NCBI GenBank assembly: GCA_035295665.1
Contig: DATGIQ010000645.1
Location: 1 to 19,849 of the forward strand
DNA from: DATGIQ01 sp035295665
GTDB lineage: Bacteria > Planctomycetota > Planctomycetia > Gemmatales > Gemmataceae
Reading direction: 5' to 3'
Length of the DNA: 19,849 nt
Made by a program: the position numbers and the translations under genes. Shown here piece after piece: positions 13,230 through 19,849 of this stretch. Every line of letters starts with the position of its first letter. The stretch's first letter is position 1. The notes beneath the pieces are model-generated. The model ran no database searches and was not told the DNA's origin. It saw only the letters and a program-made list of their open reading frames with translations.

Positions 13230-15293
13230 ATGGCGAAAGCAACAGTAGCAACGGTAGCCCCACCTCGGCCGCTGGCACCGCGCAGTGAGGTCGTGCTATC
13301 GGCGGCACTGCTGATCTTGCTCGTCGTGCTGCTAGTGCCGTTGCCAACCCTGATTCTCGACTTGCTGCTGGCGCTCAACATTGGGCTGACCATCTTGCTG
13401 CTCTTGGTGACCTTGAGCGCGACGCAGCCCTTGGACTTCTCCACGTTTCCCTCGCTGCTCCTGCTGATGACGCTGCTGCGGCTGGCGCTGAACGTGGCGA
13501 CCACTCGCCTGATCTTGCTCCATGCCCATGCCGGCATGATCGTCCAGGCGTTTGGTCAATTCGTGGTCGGGGGAAACCTGGTCGTCGGGATGGTGATCTT
13601 CCTCATCCTGATCGTGATCCAGTTCGTCGTCATCACCAAGGGAGCCGGTCGTATCTCCGAGGTGACCGCGCGCTTTACGCTGGATGCTCTGCCCGGCAAG
13701 CAGATGGCCATCGACGCGGAGCTGAACGCCGGAGCGATCAACGACACCCAGGCCCGGGAGCGCCGCCAGCACCTCATGCGGGAAGCGGAATTCCACGGTG
13801 CGATGGACGGTGCCAGCAAATTCGTCCGCGGTGATGCCATTGCCGCCCTCATCATCACGGCCATCAATCTTATCGGCGGGATCATCATCGGCCTGACGCG
13901 CGGCATGGACATCGGCCGTGCGCTGCGAACCTATTCGGTGTTGTCGGTCGGTGACGGCCTGGTCTCGCAGATCCCGGCCCTCATCGTGGCAACGGCCGCG
14001 GGCATCCTCGTCACCAAAGCGACTTCCCAAACAAACTTGGGACAGGAAATTGGCTCGCAGGTGACCACGAACCCCCGCCCGCTGTTGGTTGGGGCCGTCA
14101 TCATGCTCGGTCTGGCGCTGGCTCCGGGACTGCCCAAGCTCCCGTTCTTGGCCCTGGCCGCGGGATTGTGGTTCGTTGTGCAGCGGTTGCTCGCTGCCCA
14201 GCGGGCGCAGGCCCCGGCCGCGGCGGCGCCAGCTGCTCCGAAACCGCCTGCTGAAATTCCGCTGGAGGAATTCTTGCAGGTCGATCACACCTGTGTGGAA
14301 GTTGGCGCGCGGCTGATCCCGCTCGTGGATCCCAAGCGAGGGGCGGGTCTCCTCGACCGGATCGGTGGCTTGCGCCGCGACCTGGCTCGGCGCAATGGGG
14401 TCTGGGTCCCGCCGATCCGGGTGCGCGATAACATCCAGCTCAACCAAGACACCTACCGCATTCTGATCAATGGCCGGGAAGTGGCGCGGGGCCAGCTTCG
14501 GCCGGACAGCTGGTTGGCCATTAATCCGGGCAATGCGCGCCTCCCCATCGAAGGCGAGGAAACGAAAGACCCGGCCTTCGGCCTGCCGGCCAAGTGGATC
14601 ACGGCCAATGATCGACAACGAGCGGAGTTGGGCGGCTACACGGTTGTGGATGCTCCCAGCGTGCTGATCACGCATCTGGGTGAAGTGGTGCGCCGCCATG
14701 CCCAGGAACTCCTCAGCCGGGAGGATGTCAAGAATCTGGTAGACAAAGTGCGCGAGACGGCTCCGACGGTCGTCGATGAGCTCCTCCCCAATCTGCTGAC
14801 CTTGGCCACATTGCACCGGATCCTAAGTCTGCTCTTGGAAGAGCGCGTGCCCATCTCGAACCTACCGCGCATCCTGGAGAGCCTGGCGCAGCATGCGCAG
14901 CAGACCAAAGACCCGGTGGAGTTGAGTGAGCGGATTCGGATCGACCTGGGCCGAACGATCTGTGATCGCTTCCGTGATGAACAGGGACGGTTCCACGCTC
15001 TGGTCCTCGACCCGCGTGTCGAGGTGGAGCTACGGCGTGCGCTCCACGAAAAAACCCTCGCTCTCGAACCGGGGCGCCTCGAGAAATTGGCGACCTGGCT
15101 GGCAAGCGAGTGGCGGAAGGCAAGCGTGCGGGGGCAAGAAGTGGCCTTGCTTGCGGATGCGGCGCTCCGCCGGCCCTTGCGTCAGGTGCTGATTCGTTCA
15201 CTGCCTGATTTAGCCGTGATCGCGTACCAGGAGGTGCCGGTCGAGCTGATCCTGGAGCCGGTGGCCATGTTAAAACCGGAGAATCTGGCGTAG
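13230..15293 (+). CDS. flhA: FlhA, export gate ring protein
   Basis: FlhA forms the nonameric ring that docks substrates and uses the proton motive force. It has 687 residues, a normal length. The N-terminal half (about 20-330) has about eight membrane helices. The FHIPEP-family signature RFTLDALPGKQMAIDAEL is at 148-165. GASKFVRGDAIAALI carries Asp202, equivalent to the essential Asp208 of Salmonella. An Ala/Pro-rich linker (about 327-345) leads to the cytoplasmic domain with PSVLITHLGEVVRRHAQELL, LPNLLTLATLHRILSLLLEE and DPRVEVELRR. The ATG is preceded by AGGT about 9 bases away. It is 80 bp from flhB. No flhF or flhG follows, where many bacteria have them. Confidence 0.98.
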   Translation: MAKATVATVAPPRPLAPRSEVVLSAALLILLVVLLVPLPTLILDLLLALNIGLTILLLLVTLSATQPLDFSTFPSLLLLMTLLRLALNVATTRLILLHAHAGMIVQAFGQFVVGGNLVVGMVIFLILIVIQFVVITKGAGRISEVTARFTLDALPGKQMAIDAELNAGAINDTQARERRQHLMREAEFHGAMDGASKFVRGDAIAALIITAINLIGGIIIGLTRGMDIGRALRTYSVLSVGDGLVSQIPALIVATAAGILVTKATSQTNLGQEIGSQVTTNPRPLLVGAVIMLGLALAPGLPKLPFLALAAGLWFVVQRLLAAQRAQAPAAAAPAAPKPPAEIPLEEFLQVDHTCVEVGARLIPLVDPKRGAGLLDRIGGLRRDLARRNGVWVPPIRVRDNIQLNQDTYRILINGREVARGQLRPDSWLAINPGNARLPIEGEETKDPAFGLPAKWITANDRQRAELGGYTVVDAPSVLITHLGEVVRRHAQELLSREDVKNLVDKVRETAPTVVDELLPNLLTLATLHRILSLLLEERVPISNLPRILESLAQHAQQTKDPVELSERIRIDLGRTICDRFRDEQGRFHALVLDPRVEVELRRALHEKTLALEPGRLEKLATWLASEWRKASVRGQEVALLADAALRRPLRQVLIRSLPDLAVIAYQEVPVELILEPVAMLKPENLA

Positions 15294-15368
15294 CGATTCG
15301 GGTGGCAGTGGAAAATTGCGCAGATTGTAGAATTTACGCACGGTTCATCAAAAAAATGGCCGGATCGA

Positions 15369-15398
15369 TTGCCGTTCCGGAAAAAACTGAGTTAGAGT
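15369..15398 (+). promoter_or_regulatory. Weak candidate promoter for the sigma-factor operon
   Basis: The 221-bp gap between flhA and the sigma gene holds TTGCCG (15369-15374) and TAGAGT (15393-15398), 18 bases apart, each 4 of 6 to the sigma-70 consensus. A small CCGGA/TCCGG hairpin (15360-15380) overlaps it. The gap length suggests a promoter, but this particular pair is weak. Confidence 0.2.
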
Positions 15399-15514
15399 AG
15401 TCTATCAGTCATTGTCGACAGATGCTTTCGACCCCGGCTGAGGAGATGGGCAAAAGGCCGACCTCGAGGAGGATGTATCGCGGACGGATTCGCGGATGGT
15501 TTGTGGATTGACCC

Positions 15515-16228
15515 GTGCACGCAGGAACACAAGCATACCACCAGGTCGCGGTGCAGGGCCGGCGCGATGATCTAATCCTGGAGCATCTGTGGCTGGTCCG
15601 CCATATCGTCGGCAGAATTACGGCCCAGCTCCCTTCCGAGACCGACCTAGCCAACCTGGAGTCCGCCGGTGTCTTGGGCTTGGTTGAGGCGGCGAATAAG
15701 TTCGATCCGGGGCGCGGCGTCAAGTTCGTAACCTACGCCTATCCCCGTGTCCGCGGCGCGATCCTCGATGAGTTGCGCCGCAACTGTCCCTTGCCGCAGC
15801 ATGTGTTGGAGCGGATCAGCATGGTTCGGGCGGCTTACGAGGGAATGGAGGGAACCGCGACGGTGGAGCGACTGGCATCCACCTCGGGATTGACGGAAGA
15901 CGAGGTGAGCGACAGTCTGAGTGCCATGCGGCTGACGCGGATGATTTCCTGGGAAGGGGCGGCGGACGCGCTCGAAAGCCAGCTCACTAATCGGGATGAG
16001 CGGCCGGATGTTCAGGTGGAGCGGGCGGAGCAAAAGCAACTGTTGGCCCAGGGCATCGCGGCACTGGCGGAGCGAGAACGGCTCGTCGTGACCTTGTATT
16101 ATCTGGAAGAGCTGCGGCTGAAGGAGATCGGCCAAGTGTTGAAACTTTCCGAGTCGCGCGTATCTCGGGTATTGAGTAGTGCAATGTTTCACCTCGGCGA
16201 ATATGTGCGCGCCCGGACCGGTTCGTAA
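15515..16228 (+). CDS. fliA: FliA/WhiG-type sigma factor (sigma-28 family)
   Basis: Alternative sigma factor that probably directs RNA polymerase to late flagellar genes. It has 237 residues. Region 2 is clear: LVRHIVGRIT, AGVLGLVEAANKFDPGRGVK and FVTYAYPRVRGAILDELRR. Region 3 spans about 105-150. Region 4 with its helix-turn-helix reads LVVTLYYLEELRLKEIGQVL then LSESRVSRVLSSAMFHL. This is the FliA/WhiG/SigD group, not RpoD or an ECF factor. The GTG at 15515 is the first possible start, because an in-frame stop lies 6 bases upstream. The ribosome binding site is poor. A GTG at 15548 is a shorter alternative. An exact GCCGATAA box in front of flgB is a possible target. Confidence 0.93.
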   Translation: MHAGTQAYHQVAVQGRRDDLILEHLWLVRHIVGRITAQLPSETDLANLESAGVLGLVEAANKFDPGRGVKFVTYAYPRVRGAILDELRRNCPLPQHVLERISMVRAAYEGMEGTATVERLASTSGLTEDEVSDSLSAMRLTRMISWEGAADALESQLTNRDERPDVQVERAEQKQLLAQGIAALAERERLVVTLYYLEELRLKEIGQVLKLSESRVSRVLSSAMFHLGEYVRARTGS

Positions 16229-16275
16229 GGCTTGGCCACGAAGGCACAAGTACTGAAAGGAAGAGGAGCAACCGC

Positions 16276-16524
16276 GTGAAACTGCTCACGAAACATGGAA
16301 GCGACGCGACCCAGGGAGGAATCATTCCGGGCCGGCACGTGCACGTCACCGGAGAGATGGTCCATGTGATCGTTCCCCAGGACACAGCAGAGGAAGCACT
16401 TGCTGAATCCCCCGCTCCCGCCGATGAGCCGCAGGTCGCGCTGGTCCGTGAGGGAGACGTTATCCAGGCCATCGAGGTTACCTGCACCTGTGGCCACAAG
16501 ATTCGGTTGCGCTGCGTCTATTGA
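16276..16524 (+). CDS. Small protein with C-terminal Cys/His metal-binding-like motif
   Basis: An 82-residue protein I do not recognise. The N-terminal third carries several histidines (His7, His21, His23, His30). The middle (about 36-55) is acidic and Pro/Ala-rich. The last residues hold a compact Cys/His cluster, EVTCTCGHKIRLRCVY, with Cys70, Cys72, His74 and Cys80. That spacing could bind a metal, or could be half of a zinc ribbon completed by a dimer. There is no membrane segment. The GTG start has a good GAGGAG site upstream. It lies 47 bp after the sigma gene and 31 bp before the lipoprotein-like gene, so it is probably cotranscribed with the sigma factor. A regulatory or assembly role is only a guess from context. 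Confidence 0.75.
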   Translation: MKLLTKHGSDATQGGIIPGRHVHVTGEMVHVIVPQDTAEEALAESPAPADEPQVALVREGDVIQAIEVTCTCGHKIRLRCVY

Positions 16525-16555
16525 TCAGACCGCACAGTGGAAACGGAGTACACCC

Positions 16556-17179
16556 ATGCGGAACCACGGCAGGCGGCGCTCGGAAGCCCGCGCCCGACAT
16601 GCGGGGACGCAAGCACCGCTTCCCCTGGTGTGGGCGGCGGTCTTCTTGCTGACGTTCGCCGGCGCCGGTTGCGGAAGCCTGATGCCTCCGTTCCTGTGCG
16701 CGGGACACTCCTGCACAACGGCCCCTCCGGCAACGGATGCGGCGGGTGTGAAGAAGCCCGAGCCTGGGCAAGCTCCCCGCCCGCCTGGGAGCGCGGACAG
16801 GGTTGTCCCGGCCGCTTTTGAGACACCCAGTGAGGCCCTTGCCACGTTCGCGCAAAAATTGGCTGCCGCAGAAGATGATCGCAAGGTGTTGACGGTACGG
16901 GTGCAGCAGCTCGAAAACCTCTTGGAAGCCCGCGACCAGGCGCTGGCCAATTCTGTGCGGGAGGTAGAGGCGACCCGGGCAGAGGTCGTCGCGACTCGGT
17001 CCGAGATGGAACACTGGAAAGAGAAAATGGCAATTTTGCAAGAACGGCTGCGCAGCATCGAGAAAGAGGACACGGGAACTCTGGAGTCCATTATCAAAGT
17101 GCTGGAACAGGCCGTGCAGGAAGGCAAGGAGATAGCGCCGGTCAAGCCTGCTGCGGGCCTGCCGGAGAAAAGTCCGTAG
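16556..17179 (+). CDS. Putative coiled-coil lipoprotein in the sigma-fliL operon
   Basis: A 207-residue protein of unknown function. An Arg-rich start (MRNHGRRRSEARARH) leads to a hydrophobic helix (about 22-38) ending FLLTFAGAGCGS. Cys39 is in lipobox position, but Gly, not Leu, stands at -3, so lipidation is plausible and not certain. More cysteines follow at 48 and 53. After a Pro-rich linker (about 55-85) comes a coiled coil (about 95-170) rich in Glu, Arg and Leu. The tail is short and Pro/Lys-rich. The expected location is therefore the periplasm, anchored to a membrane. The ATG has GGAG about 7 bases upstream. The next gene is fliL (83 bp), which hints at a motor-related role, unproven. 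Confidence 0.75.
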   Translation: MRNHGRRRSEARARHAGTQAPLPLVWAAVFLLTFAGAGCGSLMPPFLCAGHSCTTAPPATDAAGVKKPEPGQAPRPPGSADRVVPAAFETPSEALATFAQKLAAAEDDRKVLTVRVQQLENLLEARDQALANSVREVEATRAEVVATRSEMEHWKEKMAILQERLRSIEKEDTGTLESIIKVLEQAVQEGKEIAPVKPAAGLPEKSP

Positions 17180-17262
17180 TCCGTTGCCCGAGGATCTCGA
17201 TTCTCGTCTCGGATTACCAACCCGAAGCATCCACGAGGAGACGGTTCACCGAACAACGACTC

Positions 17263-17757
17263 ATGGCCAAATCGGCGGAGACGGCTTCCGCTTCCACAGG
17301 AGGGAAGCAGTGGATTCTGATCAGTGTGCTGGCCGTGGTGGCCATTGCCGCCGGCGCGGTCGTGCCTTTTTTCTTGCCCGAAACCGCTCCGACCAAACCT
17401 GCCCCCCAAGAAAAAAGCAATTCCAAGGAGCTCAAGCCATCTCTGGTTCCTTTTGGGGACCCGATGGTGGTGAACCTGAACACCAACCAGCTATCGAAGT
17501 ATCTGCGGACCAAAATCATCCTGGTCGTAGATGAAGCGAACGAGAAAACCGTTCGGGATCTCCTGGAGAAGAACAAGCCGTTTCTGAAGACCTGGCTGAT
17601 TGCGTACCTGTCGGATCAATCGTTGCGAGACGTGACTGGGGCGGCGGCGATTAATCGGCTCCGCCGGGAAATTCGCGATCAATTCAACACCATGCTCTTC
17701 CCGGACGGGTCGGAAAAAATCAACGACGTGCTGTTCGAAGAGTTCTATGTCCAGTAA
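17263..17757 (+). CDS. fliL: FliL, flagellar basal body-associated protein
   Basis: FliL is a single-pass membrane protein that forms a ring around the stator and supports torque in many bacteria. It has 164 residues. One membrane helix lies at about 17-38 (ILISVLAVVAIAAGAVVPFF), followed by a Pro/Lys/Ser linker. The periplasmic domain contains PMVVNLNTNQLSKYLRTKII and ends ULxEFYVQ-like in the sequence DVLFEEFYVQ, which matches the usual FliL ending. No strong ribosome binding site is visible before the ATG. Its last 11 bases overlap fliM, so the two are translationally coupled. With a MotB that lacks its own anchor domain, FliL may matter more than usual here; that is inference. Confidence 0.92.
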   Translation: MAKSAETASASTGGKQWILISVLAVVAIAAGAVVPFFLPETAPTKPAPQEKSNSKELKPSLVPFGDPMVVNLNTNQLSKYLRTKIILVVDEANEKTVRDLLEKNKPFLKTWLIAYLSDQSLRDVTGAAAINRLRREIRDQFNTMLFPDGSEKINDVLFEEFYVQ

Positions 17758-18649
17758 GATTCGGCCCTATGACTTTGCTCGGCCCAGCCGTCTGGCGGCC
17801 GATTTGGAACTGCGTCTGCGGGCTTGGTTCAAGGCCGCGGCCACGTTGGCAGCCAAGAGCTGGAGCAAGCGGCTTGGGTTTCCAATCGAGCTGGAGGTTC
17901 AGGAATTGGCCGCGCTGCCTGCGGCCGACGCTCTCGAAAAGGTTGCGGAGAATGCGTTTGGCTTCCGTCTCGCCGAGCCCCGCCTGGGAACATCCCTGCT
18001 GGCCTTGCCGCGTCCGCTGCTGTTGGCGTTGATCTCCGGCCTGCTCAGCGAGCCGGTCAGTGCTCTCCCGGAGGACCGCGATCTGACTTCGGTCGAAGAG
18101 TCATTAGGCGAGCACCTGATGGGAGCGGCGTGGTTGCGGGTGTTGCAACAAACCTGGCCTGGAGCCACTCCACTGGCCCTGACTCTGCAACAAAAGGAAA
18201 CGCAGCCGCGCTATGTCCGGATCTTTCCCCCCGCCGAAAACGTCATTGTTTGCGTCTTTCTGCTGCGCGGGCCGTTCGGCGAGCAGGAATGGTACTGGCT
18301 CATCCCACAGCGCGGCTTGGCTACGGACCTTGTGCCGGCGGGATCGGCCTCGGAGGCGACCGCCGTCACTGGGCGTCCGACTCGGGAATGCCTGGAGGCG
18401 TTGGTCCGGGATCTGAAGCTCGAGTTCACGGTTCTTCTGGGATCGGTCGAGCTGCCCCTGCGGCAGGTTTCTCAACTCCGCGTCGGCGACGTGGTCATTC
18501 TCGACCAACGATGTGGTGATCTGTTGACCGCTGCGATTGACGGAAAAAAGAAATTTCAGGGATGGCCTGGACGGGTTGGGGACCACCAAGCGTTACTGAT
18601 CCATGCGGTGCTCGCTTCTCCGAGTGGGTCTGCGCACCGCACCACATAG
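17747..18649 (+). CDS. fliM: FliM-like switch protein, short N-terminus
   Basis: C-ring protein between FliG and FliN. It has 300 residues, against about 330 usually. It begins directly at the conserved KIRPYDFARPSRL segment (residues 4-16), so the N-terminal EIDALL-type helix that binds phosphorylated CheY is missing. No ATG, GTG or TTG lies upstream in this frame before a stop. The middle domain is divergent: where FliM has a GGxG loop, this protein reads LISGLLSEP (about 95-103), although the following EDRDLTSVEESLGEHLM aligns well. The C-terminal SpoA domain (about 222-290) is recognisable: LEFTVLLGSVELPLRQVSQL, then RVGDVVILD. The ATG overlaps fliL by 11 bases. The position between fliL and fliN supports FliM. 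Confidence 0.82.
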   Translation: MSSKIRPYDFARPSRLAADLELRLRAWFKAAATLAAKSWSKRLGFPIELEVQELAALPAADALEKVAENAFGFRLAEPRLGTSLLALPRPLLLALISGLLSEPVSALPEDRDLTSVEESLGEHLMGAAWLRVLQQTWPGATPLALTLQQKETQPRYVRIFPPAENVIVCVFLLRGPFGEQEWYWLIPQRGLATDLVPAGSASEATAVTGRPTRECLEALVRDLKLEFTVLLGSVELPLRQVSQLRVGDVVILDQRCGDLLTAAIDGKKKFQGWPGRVGDHQALLIHAVLASPSGSAHRTT

Positions 18650-18698
18650 AAAAACCGAATAGCATCAGGCGTCACGGCCAGTTGTGGGAGGAAAAGTC

Positions 18699-19088
18699 AT
18701 GTCTGCAAGCTCCAGCACGTCCAATCCCGAAACCAAGGCCAGCAAAGTTGAAAAGCAGAGCGGCGGAGCTTCCGCCCCTCCTGTGGAGGTACGGGCTGCG
18801 GATTTCGCCGAGCTCAAGCCACAAGCGAGCAGTCAAGCTCCGAATCCGCTCGACAGCCTCCTCGATGTGAGCGTGCTGGTTACGGTCGAACTGGGCCGGA
18901 CCTCACTGACGATCAACGACGTGCTGAAGTTAGGAGTTGGCTCGGTGGTCGAATTGGACCGGCTCGTCCTCGAACCGGTGGATCTCATGGTCCAAGGCGT
19001 CCGGCTGGCCCGCGGCGAGGTCGTAGTGGTGGGCGACCGGTTTGCCATTCTCATCAAGGAAATTGCGGACCCCAAGGAGCGGTTGTAA
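18699..19088 (+). CDS. fliN: FliN, flagellar motor switch protein
   Basis: FliN forms the lower rim of the C-ring and a docking site for export complexes. It has 129 residues. A disordered Ser/Lys/Ala-rich N-terminus (about 1-55) precedes a complete SpoA domain (about 57-125). Its signature parts are LLDVSVLVTVELGRTSLTI, LKLGVGSVVELDRLVLEPVD and RGEVVVVGDRFAILIKEI. I chose the ATG at 18699 because GGGAGG lies about 7 bases upstream; a GTG at 18684 would overlap that site. It is the last gene of the plus-strand cluster and is followed by a terminator hairpin. No CheY-binding motif is apparent in its N-terminus. Confidence 0.95.
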   Translation: MSASSSTSNPETKASKVEKQSGGASAPPVEVRAADFAELKPQASSQAPNPLDSLLDVSVLVTVELGRTSLTINDVLKLGVGSVVELDRLVLEPVDLMVQGVRLARGEVVVVGDRFAILIKEIADPKERL

Positions 19089-19150
19089 CTGCCATGACGC
19101 AGCATGGCTCAAACTCGACATCGCAGGCACAGTTTTCTAGAGAGCATGTC

Positions 19151-19224
19151 AGGATCCTTTTGGGCCCGTCTCCGTGGTCTTAAGATCACGGGTTGAAAGG
19201 GCCCAAAAGGATCCTCACCTTTTT
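19151..19224. terminator. Nested stem-loop terminator between fliN and flgE
   Basis: A perfect 17-bp outer stem (19151-19167 with 19199-19215) encloses a 31-base loop that itself holds a near-perfect 20-base palindrome centred on CTTAAG (about 19172-19191). On the plus strand five Ts follow at 19220-19224, four bases after the stem, fitting an intrinsic terminator for fliN. No T-run follows on the minus strand, but the hairpin also sits just beyond the flgE stop and may end both transcripts. Confidence 0.7.
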
Positions 19225-19226
19225 AC

Positions 19227-19849
19227 TTATCGGATAATCTCGCCGAGCGTTTGCAGCACTTCGTTGCTCACCGTAATGGCGCGGGCATTCACTTCGTAGC
19301 CGCGCTGGGCGATGATGAGTTTGCTGAACTCCAGAGCCACGTCCACGTTCGACTGCTCCAGCGTTCCTTGAAGAATCGTCCCACGGCCGCCGGAGAGCCC
19401 AGGGCCAGTCTGCGGGATACCCGCTTGGGCGCCGAGACTGAAGTCGTTGTTCCCCTCGCGCGTCAACCCATTGGGGTTGCTGAAGACAGCGAGCGCCATC
19501 TGGGCAATCGGCAGACTTTTGCCGTTGGTAAAGATCCCAGTAATGACGCCGTCTTTTCCTACAGAAATATCAGACAGGAATCCGGCCGCAAACCCGTCCT
19601 GGCCGGTCGCCGAGGCCGATGACGTGCTGCCGAACTGCGTTAGTCCATCGAACCCATTCAGCGTACCGACGTTGAAGTTGACCGTTTGCTGGGTCGAGAT
19701 GTTTTTGAACTGGAACGTCATCTGCGCGTTGCCCGTCACCAGGCGGAGAGAGCCGTTATCGTTAAACGTGATTCCATTCACCGTGCCGTTGACCACCGAA
19801 CCGTCGGCAGCGGGGATGCTGCCGGTCAGGCTCCAGGTATCGGATGCGG
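19227..19849 (-). CDS. flgE: FlgE, flagellar hook protein, C-terminal part
   Basis: Hook subunit, exported and assembled into the hook. The frame is open to the right edge, so the N-terminal part is outside. About 207 residues are visible. The hook/rod core signatures are clear: VGKDGVITGIFTNGKSLPIA, then QMALAVFSNPNGLTREGNN. The C-terminal rod motif is LEQSNVDVALEFSKLIIAQ, followed by RGYEVNARAITVSNEVLQTL. The DGFAAGFLSDISV segment and the long beta-rich part fit FlgE rather than FlgG or FlgF. The gene faces fliN, so it belongs to another transcription unit, probably one that runs in from the right. Confidence 0.9.
   Translation of the reverse strand, partial: ASDTWSLTGSIPAADGSVVNGTVNGITFNDNGSLRLVTGNAQMTFQFKNISTQQTVNFNVGTLNGFDGLTQFGSTSSASATGQDGFAAGFLSDISVGKDGVITGIFTNGKSLPIAQMALAVFSNPNGLTREGNNDFSLGAQAGIPQTGPGLSGGRGTILQGTLEQSNVDVALEFSKLIIAQRGYEVNARAITVSNEVLQTLGEIIR

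Noticed and set aside
13332..14816. A 494-codon open frame on the minus strand inside flhA
   Set aside because: It lies wholly opposite a complete FlhA, has His/Gln/Arg-rich low-complexity composition typical of antisense frames in GC-rich genes, and shows no recognisable motif.
15303..15320. Sigma-54-like pair TGGCAG and TTGCG after flhA
   Set aside because: The GG and GC elements are 12 bases apart instead of 10, so the promoter would not fit sigma-54.
15347..15386. CCGGA/TCCGG hairpin flanked by A-runs, terminator-like on the minus strand
   Set aside because: No minus-strand gene ends here, and on the plus strand the hairpin is followed by As rather than Ts.
19226..19235. CCGATAA on the minus strand, resembling a sigma-28 -10 box
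   Set aside because: These bases are the last codons and stop of flgE (ATC CGA TAA), so the match is explained by coding sequence.
1..19849. Search for tRNA, rRNA, CRISPR, insertion sequences, phage or defence genes
   Set aside because: By eye I found no cloverleaf, spaced direct repeats, transposase motif or attachment site; nearly all the sequence is accounted for by flagellar genes.

Overview
This window is almost entirely a flagellar gene cluster from a GC-rich bacterium. The gene content and order, the FliH, FliM and FliN sequence style and several divergent motor parts suggest a planctomycete (Planctomycetota). That assignment is an inference from recognition, not from a database search, and the phylum is only moderately certain. 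I see no tRNA, rRNA, CRISPR array, insertion sequence or phage gene.

Layout. A protein fragment of unknown function enters from the left edge (1-399, +). It converges on motB (460-1038, -) and motA (1063-1923, -), the stator pair, which are read away from the main cluster. A 229-bp divergent intergenic region carries an exact sigma-28-type -10 box directly in front of flgB. Then, all on +, come flgB, flgC (rod), fliE (rod/MS-ring adapter), fliF (MS ring), fliG (switch), fliH, fliI and fliJ (export ATPase complex) and a MotE-like coiled-coil protein (2153-9468). A structured 344-bp gap (9469-9812) separates these from the export-gate block fliO, fliP, fliQ, fliR, flhB, flhA (9813-15293). After a 221-bp gap come a FliA/WhiG-type sigma factor, an 82-aa Cys/His protein, a coiled-coil lipoprotein-like protein, fliL, a short fliM and fliN (15515-19088). 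A stem-loop terminator at 19151-19224 separates this block from flgE (hook protein), which enters on - from the right edge and lacks its N-terminus here.

How the parts work together. FliE/FliF/FlgB/FlgC build the MS ring and proximal rod. FliO/P/Q/R, FlhB and FlhA form the export gate, energised and loaded by FliH/I/J. FliG/M/N form the C-ring switch. MotA/MotB, with FliL, drive rotation. The sigma factor probably transcribes late flagellar genes.

Points that stand out. MotB has the membrane/plug part but no peptidoglycan-binding OmpA domain. FliM starts at the IRPYD segment, so it lacks the CheY-binding EIDALL helix, and it also lacks the GGxG loop, while FliG carries EQPR where its GGxG-binding partner motif EHPQ should be. 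FliQ looks as if it starts at an ATT codon with a well-placed ribosome binding site. The sigma operon encodes two unfamiliar accessory proteins. A perfect 25-bp inverted repeat lies between fliE and fliF. Together these suggest a flagellar motor with a remodelled stator anchor and switch, rather than an unrelated new system.
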